64,000 bases of DNA from Mycoplasmopsis maculosa (GCF_900660665.1 NZ_LR215037.1:1-64000); one strand, 5' to 3'. Shown: positions 10,984 to 20,915, numbered from the stretch's first letter. The notes: generated by a model not told the origin, from the letters alone. A program made the numbers and translations.

Positions 10984-11017
10984 AAAAATATTCAGATTTT
11001 TAAACTGAATATTTTTT
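10984..11017. terminator. Bidirectional terminator, M42 peptidase / nuclease lipoprotein
   Basis: The hairpin AAAATATTCAG / CTGAATATTTT, with A- and T-runs on the flanks, separates two convergent genes. Confidence 0.88.
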
Positions 11018-11032
11018 ATATTTGGCCAAATT

Positions 11033-12262
11033 TTATTTATTTTTCACATCAATAATAATTGGCGCATGGTCGCTTAGCCCAATACGAATAATTCTATAAT
11101 CGCTAGGGTGTTTATCTTTGTTATTTGTTGATTTTTTATAATCATGTATATATTTTTTTGTGGATATTTCTTTATCCAATAATCCGTTTGAAAAAGCTTT
11201 ATCTATTTGGATTTTATAATCAAATTCAGGGTTTTCTTTTGCATCTATAAAATCAATATCAACTTCATTAAAAAGTCACTTGTCATAACTATTAACATAT
11301 GGGCTTTTGCCTTTTTTAAAGTGTTGATCAGTCGTTAAAGAAGTTAAATATTTTTCGTTTGTGCTATCTTTTGCATCGTAATAATTTTTATACTTTAAAT
11401 AATCGAATGCATAAGAACCAGAAGAATCTATATTAGTATCTCCTCCAAATATTATATTATTATCATTTTCGCCGGATAAATTATCATAATATTCAAAAAC
11501 ATTTTCCAAGTTTAGAACTTCTGCTAATTCTTGCGAACCAACGCTTTTTATTTCAAAACTTTTATTATTTCTTTTTAAAAAACCAGAAATATTTTTTTCT
11601 TTATTCTTAGCACCGGGCGAATCTAAATGTGAAAAAAATGTTGTAATATTTTTATTCCAAGAAATAATTTCAAATTTAGCTCCAAAAGGAGGTCTAACAT
11701 ATGTATTTCTTTTTAAATCTGTTAAACTTATTTCGTTTGTGTTTTTATTTACTGTAACGTCTGAAATGTTTTGGTTAAAACTTTCTCCTATTCTACCATT
11801 AGTAAATTCAACGGGTTTCACTTTTGTTGAATCATAAATTATAGCGATTAATTCTTTACTATTATTATGTATTTTACTTACCGCTTCATTTTCGCTTTGA
11901 ATTATAAATTTGAAACGATTTGAATTATCATCATTATTTATTTGTTCAACTAATTTTGAAATTTTATCTCCATCATTAAAGTTAACCTCTGTAAGGCCGA
12001 TTATAGAAGAGTTTGATTTTCTTATTATTTCGCTTAAAGCATAAAACTTAAAAGAATTTTTTATGTGTTTCTCCCCGCCAAAATTAAGAATATTTCAATG
12101 CATTATTCTAATACTTTTAGTTTCATCTAAAACATCTTTTTGATTTTTTGTGTAATCATCTTTACTTGATTCTTCTTTTTTTATAAATAATGAGCAACTT
12201 GAACTTAATAAATTTATAGATGCAATTATTGGTGCAAATGCTAATATTTTTCTTGCTTTCAT
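11033..12262 (-). CDS. Membrane nuclease-type lipoprotein (endonuclease/exonuclease/phosphatase fold)
   Basis: A 409-residue surface lipoprotein with the signal peptide MKARKILAFAPIIASINLL and lipobox Cys23. The rest is an EEP (DNase I-like) domain. It starts at MHWNILNFGG and IIGLTEVNF (catalytic Asn and Glu) and continues with FFSHLDSPG and GGDTNID (Asp and Asn). It closes with SDHAPI (Asp-His). This is the arrangement of MnuA-type nucleases, which release nucleotides from host nucleic acid for organisms unable to make bases. A GGAAA Shine-Dalgarno precedes the start at 12262. Two UGA Trp codons are used, one of them in the conserved MHWN motif. Confidence 0.88.
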
Positions 12263-12294
12263 ATTTTCCTTTTTTAAAAAATTCTATTTTATAG

Positions 12295-13110
12295 TTAGTA
12301 TGGCTTAATATTAATTGGAAAAATTTCCCTTTTGCTCATATCTCTGCTTAATTTAATAACAACTGCATTAAATTGTGATTCGTTGTTTGAAGTAATAAAT
12401 TTTGAATTTTTTCCAAATCTCATATTTTCGTAAACTTCTTGGAAATTCGCTCCAATTGCAGAATCATAAGGACCATTCATACCTGCATCAGTAATATAAC
12501 ATAATCCTTTTTTCATAACGTGCGCATCATTTGTTTGCACATGTGTATGAGTTCCGCATAATGCATCTACTTTACCATCTAAATATAAGGCTAAAACATA
12601 TTTTTCACTAGTTGTTTCTCCATGAAAATCAATAAAATGGTAGTCAGTTTTTTCTCTAAAATTAATTATGCTATCGATTGAATCAAAAAAGTTATCAGCA
12701 TATTCTTGCTGCCAAGGTTTTAAAAGCTTATTAAAAGTAATTCCCATTAGTGAAGTTACTCTTATAGTAATACCATTACTACTCTTAAAAACAACAGAAC
12801 CGTTACCGGGATAATCCTTATCAATATTTGCCGGTCTAATAATATCTTCATTATTAATTATTTTAAGAATATCACTTTTCGCTCATACATGATTACCTAA
12901 AGTAAATAAATCAATTCCTATTTCTTTTAATTTTAAATATTCACGTGTTGCAAAACCTTTTCTGCCTGACACATTTTCTCCTTGAGCTATTGTAAGATCA
13001 ATATTATATTTAGCTTTAATATCTTCTAAATGTTTTTTAACTATTTTTATGCCAGGATCACCAAATATATCTCCAAGAAATAATATATTTAAGTCTTTAT
13101 TATCATTCAT
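12295..13110 (-). CDS. ymdB: YmdB family metallophosphoesterase (2',3'-cyclic nucleotide phosphodiesterase)
   Basis: A 271-residue cytosolic dimetal phosphoesterase of the TIGR00282/YmdB type. Visible metal motifs are FLGDIFGDPG (13-20), AQGENVSGRKG, LGNHVW, FHGETTSEK and CGTHTHVQTND, all in the expected order, and the length matches the family. In Bacillus the enzyme cleaves cyclic nucleotides and influences RNA turnover. One UGA codes for the Trp of LGNHVW. An AAGG sequence precedes the ATG. It lies between recA and the nuclease lipoprotein on the same strand, but the recA terminator separates it from recA. Confidence 0.93.
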
Positions 13111-13182
13111 TTTAACCTTCGTTCTACTTATATTATTAATTTTAACAAAAATAAATAATATTTTTAAAAAGGTTGATTAAAA

Positions 13183-13214
13183 AAATAGAGAATACTATAA
13201 AATAGCTCTCTACG
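13183..13214 (-). terminator. Terminator after recA
   Basis: Read on the minus strand, an imperfect stem AGAGAGCTAT / ATAGTATTCTCT is followed by seven T residues right after the recA stop codon. Confidence 0.75.
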
Positions 13215-13217
13215 TTT

Positions 13218-14234
13218 TTATTTAAATAACATTTTTTCTATTTCTTTCTTGAATTCTTCATTATTATAAATAAATTCTTTTAAGGATTTTTTTCCTTGAG
13301 CAATGTTTTGGTCATTATAATAATATCATGCACCTTTTTTTACGAAAATACCTTTTTCAGTGGCTAGTTCAATAATTTCATTTATAGAATCTATCCCTTT
13401 TGAAAAAATTATTTCAGTAGTTAAACTCTTATATGGTGCAGCTAACTTGTTTTTTACAACTTTAATTTTAACTTCGTTTCCTGTTATTTCTTTTCCATCA
13501 GTGATAGAAGTTGACTTTCTAACTTCTAATCTAATAGAAGAATAAAATTTAAGAGCTCTTCCACCAGTTGTAGTTTCAGGGTTTCCAAACATCACACCTA
13601 TTTTTTCTCTAATTTGATTAACAAAAATTATTGTAGTTTTATTTTTATTTAAATTAGCTGTAATTTTTCTTAAAGCTTTTGACATAAGTCTTGCTTGCAT
13701 ACCTATTTGTTGATCATACATATCGCCGTTTAACTCAGCTTCTGGAACTAATGCTGCAACACTATCAACAATTATTAGATCAATTGCACCACTTTTAGTT
13801 AAAATATCAACAATTTCCATAGCTTGTTCACCACTATCTGGTTGACTTAGTATTAACTTATTTAAATCTACATTTAAATTTTTTGCATAAATAGGATCAA
13901 TAGCATGCTCTGCATCAATAAAGGCAGCAACACCTCTATTTTTTTGAACTTCAGCTATTGCATGAAGACATAAAGTGGTTTTTCCGCTACTTTCAGGACC
14001 AAATATTTCGATTATTCTACCTTTTGGATAACCATTAATGCCCAAAGCATTATTAAGTAGATAACTCCCTGTTGAAAATGTCTCAATTTGTTCATCTATT
14101 TTATCTTGGTTAAAAATCATAATTGATTCAGCGCCAAATTTTTTTGTAATTTCATTTAAAGTCGCTTTAACAATTTTAATTTGTTCGTTTGAATTCTTAT
14201 TTTCTAATTCAATTAATTCTTCATTATTTTTCAT
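13218..14234 (-). CDS. recA: Recombinase RecA
   Basis: A 338-residue RecA that forms filaments on single-stranded DNA for homologous recombination. The Walker A motif GPESSGKTT is at residues 79-87. Further motifs are FIDAEHAIDP, the Walker B region LIIVDSVAALVPEAE, the L2-type FVNQIREKIGVMFGNPETTTGGRAL, and KVVKNKLAAP. A UGA Trp occurs in the C-terminal part (GAWYYYND). The full C-terminal region is present, so the gene is intact. The Shine-Dalgarno is GAGG. recU diverges from it across a 135-base AT-rich gap. Confidence 0.98.
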
Positions 14235-14369
14235 TTTATTTACCTCATTATTTTATAGTTGTTTTGTATATAAAAAAATAAAAAAATAAAATAAAATGGA
14301 AAAAATAATAAAAAATCTAATTTTATTTATTTTTTAAAAAACGGCATTTGTTTATTGAACATTATATTT

Positions 14370-14861
14370 ATGAATAAAAATAGAGGTATGTTTTTAGAAA
14401 AAATAATTAATAACACAATTAATCATTATTGAGAAAATAAAATAGCTTTTATCGAAAAGAAAGATTTACCTATTAAATTTAGATCAATTAATAATGAAGA
14501 AAATAAAATTAAATTAAAGGAAGCATTTATTTATAAAAAAAGCACAGTAGATTATATCGGTTGTTATAAAGGTGTTTTTATTGCTTTTGAAGCGAAAACA
14601 ACAAATGAAAAATTTTTACCAAAAAGTAATATTTATGACCATCAAATAGAATATTTAAAAAATATTGATAAAAACTATGGAATAGCCTTTTTAATAATAT
14701 TTTTTAATCTTTTTAATGAATTTTATTTAATAAAAATCAATGATTTATTAGAGTTAGAAAATAACAATTCATACTATAAATATGAAGATATAAAAAACAA
14801 AGGCACAGAAATCAAATTAACCTTTCCAGGAATAATTGATTTTGTACCTTATATCTTATAA
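14370..14861 (+). CDS. recU: Holliday junction resolvase RecU
   Basis: A 163-residue resolvase that cuts four-way junctions in recombination and segregation. Family motifs are NRGMFLEKIINNT at the start, the catalytic DYIGCYKGVFIAFEAKTT, and DHQIEYLKNI. The IKFR segment corresponds to the stalk region before the active site. One UGA Trp lies at residue 17. No Shine-Dalgarno is visible, and a TATATT box stands a few bases before the ATG, so the mRNA may be leaderless. It diverges from recA and faces the convergent HU gene 10 bases away with no separate terminator seen. Confidence 0.9.
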
Positions 14862-14871
14862 AAATGATTTA

Positions 14872-15147
14872 CTAGAAGTTAACTAAATCTTTTAAATATT
14901 TAGAAGGTGTGAATTTAACAACACGTTTTTCAGGAACAAGTAATTCTTCTTTTGTAAATGGATTAACAGTTTCACGTCCTCTTCTAATTTTTGTTTCAAA
15001 AATACCTAAATTTGATAATTGAACTTTATTTTCAGCAATTAATTCTTCTTTAAGTACAAAGACAAAAGCATTGAAAAATTCATTAACTTCTCTAACTGGA
15101 GCATCTAATTTTTCAGCGATTGCAATAATAAATTCTTTTTTTGTCAT
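14872..15147 (-). CDS. hup: HU family DNA-binding protein
   Basis: A 91-residue histone-like dimeric protein that bends DNA and shapes the nucleoid. It starts MTKKEFIIAIAEKLDAP and has the conserved VQLSNLGIFETKIRRGRETVNPFTKEE arm region (a Gly-Phe/Ile-Gly-like turn, then the RGRETVNP block). It is close to the usual 90 residues. An AAAGG sequence precedes the ATG. It is monocistronic and diverges from the ribosomal protein cluster. Confidence 0.94.
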   Translation of the reverse strand: MTKKEFIIAIAEKLDAPVREVNEFFNAFVFVLKEELIAENKVQLSNLGIFETKIRRGRETVNPFTKEELLVPEKRVVKFTPSKYLKDLVNF

Positions 15148-15402
15148 TTTATAAACCTTTCAATATTATTTTGTTTTTTGTTCTTATATAATACTATAAT
15201 TAAATACTTTTAGTAAAAAAAATATTATTTTTAAATTTTATTTTTTAAAAACCACTTAAAAATAATATAAATACTTATTGAAAAGAGTAAATTTTTATAT
15301 TAAGAATAATATTTTTTTTATTTTTAAGTTAGGTTTTTGCTTTTATTTATGCACTTACAACTCTTCTTGGTGTTTCTAAAAATAAATTTTTATATAATTT
15401 TA
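15148..15402. other. AT-rich spacer between hup and the ribosomal protein promoter
   Basis: Together with the promoter and leader that follow, this makes a 401-base gap without a recognised gene. The stretch is very AT-rich with several T- and A-runs. It should hold the hup promoter on the minus strand. No RNA gene or convincing conserved element was recognised. Confidence 0.5.
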
Positions 15403-15431
15403 TTAGGTTTTTTTAGTTTTTTCTATATAAT
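15403..15431 (+). promoter_or_regulatory. Putative promoter of the S10-spc ribosomal protein operon
   Basis: TATAAT at 15426-15431 lies 17 bases behind a weak TTAGGT -35 box. A second TATAAT at 15393-15398 could be an alternative. Either would give a leader of about 110-145 bases before rpsJ. Confidence 0.6.
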
Positions 15432-15437
15432 AAAAAA

Positions 15438-15548
15438 GTAACTTATTATTACAATGAAACAAAAGGTTGTTGTAGTATCATGTGTTGTCAAGGATATTAC
15501 AAGTAATTTTTGTGGAGTAAGTTCAAATTATGAACAAAGGAGGCAACA
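15438..15548 (+). promoter_or_regulatory. 5' leader of the ribosomal protein operon
   Basis: A leader of about 110 bases, less AT-rich than its surroundings, ends in a strong AAAGGAGG Shine-Dalgarno. A TTGTTG segment near 15470 can pair with CAACAA right after the Shine-Dalgarno. An ATG at 15454 opens an out-of-frame reading frame that overlaps rpsJ. Control by a ribosomal protein is possible but not shown. Confidence 0.35.
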
Positions 15549-15857
15549 ATGAGTAAATTGAATATCAAAGTTAAAAGTTTTGATCACTCATTAGTAGATT
15601 TTGGTGCTAAAAAAATTATTGAATTAGCGGAAAAAACAAAAACAACTTTTAGTGGTCCAGTTCCACTTCCTACAAAAAGAGAAGTTGTAACTATACTTAG
15701 AAGTGTTCACATTAATAAAAAATCTCGTGAACAATTTGAAAGTAGAACTTATCAAAGATTAATTGTTTTAAAAGACCCTAGCGCTCAAACAATTGATCAA
15801 ATAAAAAGACTTGAATTACCTTCAGGTATTGAAGTTCAAGTTTCACAAACAAAATAA
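15549..15857 (+). CDS. rpsJ: 30S ribosomal protein S10
   Basis: A 102-residue S10, part of the 30S head and also a possible antitermination factor (NusE). It begins KLNIKVKSFDHSLVDFGAKK and has the TFSGPVPLPTKREVVTILRSVHINKKSREQFE-type core split by the usual flexible loop. It ends SGIEVQVSQTK. Length is normal. It is the first gene of the S10-spc operon, with a near-perfect GGAGG. A 55-base gap to rplC is long for this operon. Confidence 0.98.
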   Translation: MSKLNIKVKSFDHSLVDFGAKKIIELAEKTKTTFSGPVPLPTKREVVTILRSVHINKKSREQFESRTYQRLIVLKDPSAQTIDQIKRLELPSGIEVQVSQTK

Positions 15858-15912
15858 ATTCCAACTTGTTTAAAACAAGCTATGGTCATCATAAAAAAAT
15901 CAAGGAGATGAA

Positions 15913-16713
15913 ATGAAAGGAATCTTAGGACGTAAGATTGGGATGACTCAAATCTATTCAGAATTCGGTAAAAGAATCCCTGTAACAGTTATTGAAGTTA
16001 AACCAAATGTTGTTACAAAATTACTTTCAATTGAAACTAATGGCTATGTTGCTACACAATTAGCTACTGGTGAAAAAAAGGAAAGTAGAACAAACAAACC
16101 TCAAAAAGGTCAATTTGAACAAGCTAAAACAACACCTAAGCAATACATTAAAGAAATTCGTGGCATGAATGGCTATGAATTAGGTCAAACAATTACAGCA
16201 GAAATTTTTAAAGCAGGTGAACTTGTAGATATTACAGGAACATCAAAAGGTAAAGGTTTTGCTGGTACAATTAAAAGATGAAACCAACACATTGGTCCTA
16301 AATCACACGGTGGTGGTGGTGGTAGCCAACCAGTTAGACAAACAGGTTCTTTAGGGGACATTAGTGGTAACCGTGTTTTCAAAGGAATGACAATGCCAGG
16401 TCATTTAGGAGCTGTTAAAACAACAGTTCAAAATTTAGAAATCGTTAAAGTTGATGTAACAAATAATTATCTTTTAGTTAAAGGCTCAGTTCCTGGCGCT
16501 AAAAATTCTTATTTAACAATTAAAGAAGCTGTTAAAGGATTACCATCAAAAGAAGCTATAACACTAGTTGATGTTAAAGAAGTTGTTAAAATGAATGAAT
16601 TAATTGAAAAAGCTAAAAAATACAATATTGAAGTAACAGTGGGAATGCATTCAAGTGAATTAGAACCTCTTATTCTAAAAGCTGAAGCAGAAGCTGCTGA
16701 AGGAGATAAATAA
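15913..16713 (+). CDS. rplC: 50S ribosomal protein L3
   Basis: A 266-residue L3, an early-assembly protein near the peptidyl transferase centre. It starts [15 protein letters not shown]. The central finger contains the [15 protein letters not shown] and [22 protein letters not shown] motifs. It is 50-60 residues longer than typical bacterial L3 because of an extended C-terminus ([19 protein letters not shown] and beyond). One UGA Trp lies in KRWNQH. The start is supported by AAGGAG. The stop overlaps the rplD start (TAATG). Confidence 0.97.
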
Positions 16714-17675
16714 TGTCTGATAAAGAACTTAAAAAATCATCTACAACAGTTGAAACAACAACAGATGCTGCTTCAAACACACAAACAACAACTAAAAGAA
16801 CAGTTAAAACAGTTATGACAACTAAAAAAGTTAATAAACTAGTTACAAAAACAGAAAAAATAGCTGACGATAAATTTGAAAAAACTTATGTTTTCGATTT
16901 TCCAGAAAATGAAGTTCAAAAAATTGAAGCTCCTGTTAAACCACCTAAACCAGCAGCAGCTAAAGTAGAAGTTAAAAAAGAAACTTCAAAACCAAAAACT
17001 GAAACAAAAGTAAAAGAAGTTGTGAAAAAAACTCAAGTTAAAAAAGAAGAAGCTAAAGAAGCTCCAATTAAGAAAGAAGCTCCTAAAGCTAAAAAACTTT
17101 CTTTAAACCCTGTATTATTCGATTCAGAAAAAATTTATGAACAAGCAATTTTTGACACAATTATGTCAGAAAGAGCATCATTACGTCAAGGTACACATGA
17201 TGTTAAAAGTCGTGCAGAAGTTAGAGGTGGTGGTAAAAAACCATGAAGACAAAAAGGTACAGGTAGAGCGCGTGCAGGTTCAACAAGATCACCAATTTGA
17301 GTAGGTGGTGGTAGAGCGTTTGGTCCAACACCAGAACGTAATTACACTTTAAAAGTAAACAAAAAAGTTCGTTTTGCAGCATTTGTTTCAGCTTTAACAC
17401 TATTAGCAAGAAATAATCAAGTGATTCTTGATGATATGAAATTAGAATCAATTTCAACTAAAGCTGCAGTTGCAAAATTAGAAGAATTAAAAATTAAAGA
17501 TTTAAAACACATTTTAATAGTTACAACAGATGAAACTTTATACAAATCAGTTGCAAACTTAAAAAACGTTATTGCTGTTAAACCAAATTCAGTTTCAATT
17601 GAAAAATTAGTATGAGCTGATGTGCTTGTATTATCAGAAGAAGGACTTAAAAACTTCGAAGGGAGATTAAAATAA
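16713..17675 (+). CDS. rplD: 50S ribosomal protein L4 with long N-terminal extension
   Basis: A 320-residue L4; bacterial L4 is usually about 205. The conserved body starts near residue 130 ([16 protein letters not shown]) and holds the [20 protein letters not shown] loop that lines the exit tunnel. It ends [16 protein letters not shown]. The first 130 residues are a low-complexity Lys/Glu/Thr/Pro/Ala tail without a known domain. Conserved Trp residues in the loop are UGA. Start and stop overlap with rplC and rplW by one base each (TAATG). The start is likely because of that coupling, though an internal start cannot be excluded. Confidence 0.95.
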
Positions 17676-18100
17676 TGGAATTAACACGTGTTATTCGTAG
17701 ACCTATTATTACTGAAAAAACTAACGAACAATTAAGTCAAAATGTTTATACATTCGAAGTTGATTGAGCAGCAAACAAATTTCAAATAAAAGAAGCAGTT
17801 GAATTTATTTTTAACGTTAAAGTTTTAAGAGTAAACACAAGTAAAATTGATAAAAAACCAAAAAGACTTGGTCGTTTTGCAGGTTTTAAAAACCGTTATA
17901 AAAAAGCAGTTGTATTATTAGCTGAAGGAAATACAATTAATTATTATCCACAAGAAGAAGCTAATGCTAAGCAAGAAGCTGCAAAAGCAGAAGCTAAAGC
18001 TGCTAAAAAAGAAGCTGCTAAAAAAGAAGTTTCTGAAAAAGAAAGTGCAGTAGCAGAAAAAATAGCTGCTAAAAAAGCTGCTAAAAAAGAAAATAAATAA
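17675..18100 (+). CDS. rplW: 50S ribosomal protein L23 with Ala/Lys-rich tail
   Basis: A 141-residue L23, which sits at the tunnel exit and docks trigger factor and the signal recognition particle. The core (RRPIITEKTNEQLSQNVYTF through RLGRFAGFKNRYKKAVV) is normal and ends near residue 92. A tail of about 45 residues made almost only of Ala, Lys and Glu follows, likely a long helix. UGA Trp stands in FEVDWAANK. Its start overlaps the rplD stop. Confidence 0.96.
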
Positions 18101-18119
18101 TAAAGAGAGGATTTAATTT

Positions 18120-18155
18120 TGCTTAAAAGAAAAAATTCCTCAACTATTTTTAAGC
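18120..18155 (+). promoter_or_regulatory. Hairpin between rplW and rplB
   Basis: GCTTAAAA and TTTTAAGC can form a stem around an 18-20 base loop in the 68-base gap, directly before the rplB Shine-Dalgarno. There is no T-run, so it is not a normal terminator. It may be a processing or regulatory structure. Confidence 0.45.
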
Positions 18156-18168
18156 AAGGAGAATAAAG

Positions 18169-19020
18169 ATGGCAATTAAACATTTTAAGCCAGTTACAAA
18201 TGGTCGTCGTAATATGTCATCTCTTGACTACAGTGCAAACCTTAGTGGTCATAAACCTGAAAAATCTTTAATGGTTATTTTAAAGAAAAATTCAGGTCGT
18301 AATAACCAAGGTAAAATCACAGTTAGACACCAAGGTGGTCGTGTTAAGAGATTTTATAGATTAATTGACTTCAAACGTAACAAAGATAACATTCCTGCTA
18401 TTGTTAAAACAATTGAATATGATCCAAATAGATCAGCAAATATTTGTTTATTAGCATATGCAGATGGAGAAAAAAGATATATTTTAGCACCTGAAGGTAT
18501 TAAAGTTGGTCAAACAGTTATTTCAGGTAGCGATAATTCAATCGATATTTTAGTAGGGAATGCATTACCATTAACATATATTCCTGAAGGTACAATAATA
18601 CATAATATTGAAATGCAACCAGGTGGTGGTGGTATTATTGCTAGATCAGCAGGAACATCAGCACAAATTTTAGGTAAAGATGAAGATGGTAAATACGTTG
18701 TTTTACGTCTAAAATCAGGTGAAACACGTAGAATATTAGCACGTTGTCGTGCAACAATTGGTTCAGTAGGAAACGAAGAACATTTACTTGTTAATTTAGG
18801 AAAAGCAGGTAGAAACAGATTCCTTGGTGTTCGTCCAACAGTTCGTGGTTCAGTAATGAACCCAATCGATCACCCACACGGTGGTGGTGAAGGTAAACAA
18901 CCAGTTGGTCGTAAAGCTCCTCTTACTCCTTGAGGTAAAAAAGCTCTTGGTGTTAAAACTAGAAAAACTAAAAAATCTTCAAATAAATTAATTTTAAGAA
19001 GAAGAAAGGATGCTAAATAA
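18169..19020 (+). CDS. rplB: 50S ribosomal protein L2
   Basis: A 283-residue L2, needed for subunit joining and the peptidyl transferase centre. It starts [17 protein letters not shown] and shows [19 protein letters not shown] and [21 protein letters not shown]. The critical [23 protein letters not shown] block has the conserved His. It ends in a basic tail. Length is normal, and UGA Trp stands in TPWGKKALG. A GGAG sequence precedes the ATG after the internal hairpin. The stop overlaps rpsS. Confidence 0.98.
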
Positions 19021-19295
19021 TGGCTCGTAGTCTTAAAAAAGGTCCATTTGCAGATGCAAGTTTACTTAAAAAAGTAGATGCTATTGTAGAAGGACAAGCT
19101 CCTAAAAAACCTATTAAAACTTGATCAAGACGTTCAACAATTTTCCCAAGTTTTATTGGTTTAACATTCCAAGTTCACAATGGTCGTCAATTTATTGATG
19201 TTTATGTTACAGATGATATGGTTGGTCACAAATTAGGTGAATTTGCTCCTACTAGAACATATTCTGGTCATGGTGCAGATAAAGGTAAAAAATAA
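19020..19295 (+). CDS. rpsS: 30S ribosomal protein S19
   Basis: A 91-residue S19 of the 30S head, close to the A-site finger. It begins [18 protein letters not shown] and has [23 protein letters not shown] (Trp is UGA) and [19 protein letters not shown]. Length is normal. It overlaps rplB and rplV by one base at each end. Confidence 0.98.
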
Positions 19296-19636
19296 TGGCT
19301 CAACAAGCAAAAGCACATGTTAAAGTACAAAGAGTATCTGCTCGTAAAGCACGTCTAGTTGCTGATTTATTTAGAGGCAAAGATGTTAAAGTTGCTTTAG
19401 GTATTTTACAAAACACAAATAAAAAATCATCTGAATTATTTATTAAATTATTAAACTCAGCAATTGCTAATGCAACAAACAACCATTCAATGGACGCTTC
19501 AAAATTATTTGTTAAAGAAGTTTTAGTTAATGAAGGACCAACACTTAAGAGATTTCAACCTCACTCACAAGGTAGAGCTTATTCAATTTTTAAAAGAACA
19601 TCACATTTATCAATTACATTAGAGGAAAGAAACTAA
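19295..19636 (+). CDS. rplV: 50S ribosomal protein L22
   Basis: A 113-residue L22, which with L4 forms the narrow part of the exit tunnel. It has RVSARKARLVADLFRGKDV, the LNSAIANATNNHSMD helix, and the tunnel loop region around GPTLKRFQPHSQGRAYSIFKR, ending HLSITLEE. Length is normal and no deletion is seen in the loop. It starts one base inside rpsS. Confidence 0.98.
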   Translation: MAQQAKAHVKVQRVSARKARLVADLFRGKDVKVALGILQNTNKKSSELFIKLLNSAIANATNNHSMDASKLFVKEVLVNEGPTLKRFQPHSQGRAYSIFKRTSHLSITLEERN

Positions 19637-19637
19637 T

Positions 19638-20312
19638 ATGGGACAAAAAGTTAATCCAAATGGATTCCGTTACGGAGTTACAAAAGCTCAATCAGCTGTT
19701 TGATACGCTGATAAAAAAGAATATGGTAACAATATTGTTACAGATGCAAGAATTAACAACTTTTTTGATAAATTAGTGAGAAAATACCAAATTGGTTTGG
19801 TAGAAATTAAAAGAACACAAAATGGAAAAATAACTGTTTTCATTCATTCAGCTGTTCCAGCTAAATTATTAGGTGAAAATGGTTCAAATTTAGAATCAAT
19901 AAACAAAGATCTTCACAAATTCCTAAAAAATAAAAATATTGATATTAATTTACAAGTTGTTTTACTTAAACAACCAGAACTTAACGCTCGTTTAGCAGCA
20001 GAAGCAGTTGCGATTAAATTAGAAAATCGTGAAAGCTTCCGTATAGCTCAAAAATATGTAATTAACGAAGCTTTAAAAGCAGGGGCAAAAGGTATTAAAA
20101 CTCAAGTATCAGGACGTTTAAATGGTGTTGATATGGCTCGTGCAGAAGGTTATAGCCGTGGTGAAATGAGATTACACACATTAAGACAAGATGTTGATTT
20201 TGCAAGAGCTACAGCTAGAACAATTTATGGCGCTATTGGTGTCAAAGTATGAATTTCTAAAGGTGAAATTTTGGAAGGAGGAAATAATAATGCTTCAACC
20301 AAAAAGAACTAA
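19638..20312 (+). CDS. rpsC: 30S ribosomal protein S3
   Basis: A 224-residue S3 at the mRNA entry site, with helicase activity. It starts [16 protein letters not shown]. The KH domain lies around [20 protein letters not shown]. The C-terminal part has [27 protein letters not shown] and [27 protein letters not shown] is used for two Trp. The last 23 bases overlap rplP in another frame, giving an Asn-rich end. In a standard-code reading the gene would stop early at the UGA of VKVWISKG. Confidence 0.97.
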
Positions 20313-20715
20313 ATATAGAAAACCTTTTGTTCAAAAACATGACAAAAGAAAAGCTCACAAAGGTAATACAGTAGCTTTTGGTGAATTCGGTTTACAAGCT
20401 GTTACATCAGCATGAGTAGATGCTCGTCAAATCGAATCAGCACGTATTGCTATTACTCGTAGAATGGGTCGTGAAGGACAAGTTTTTATTAGAATCTTCC
20501 CTCATTTTGCAAAAACATCTAAACCTATCGGTGTACGTATGGGTTCAGGTAAAGGTTCACCAGATAAATGATATACAGCTGTAAAAGTTAACACAATGAT
20601 GTTTGAAGTTTCAGGTGTTAGCGAAGAAATAGCACGTGATGCCTTAAGATTAGGTGGTCACAAATTACCAGTTTCATGAAAAATTGTTGCTAAAAATGAA
20701 GGAGGTCAACAATAA
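20290..20715 (+). CDS. rplP: 50S ribosomal protein L16
   Basis: A 141-residue L16, which positions the A-site tRNA. It begins [20 protein letters not shown] and has [36 protein letters not shown], and [17 protein letters not shown] (Trp by UGA). Its start lies 23 bases inside rpsC, with GGAGG located inside rpsC. Length is normal. Confidence 0.98.
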
Positions 20716-20915
20716 TGCTTTACAAAGATATTAAAGTAAAATCAGTTGATGAACTTCAAAAATTAATCGTTGATTTAAAAGCGGAATTATGAACATTAAG
20801 ATTTAGAAACGCTACAGGATCATTAGACCAATCACACAAAATTAAAGCTATTAGAAAAGATATAGCAAAATGCTTAACAGAATTAAAAAACAGAGAATTA
20901 CAAGGAGCTAAATAA
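20715..20915 (+). CDS. rpmC: 50S ribosomal protein L29
   Basis: A 66-residue L29 at the tunnel exit beside L23. It has two helices with the pattern [30 protein letters not shown] (Trp by UGA) and [16 protein letters not shown]. It overlaps rplP and rpsQ by one base each. Confidence 0.96.
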
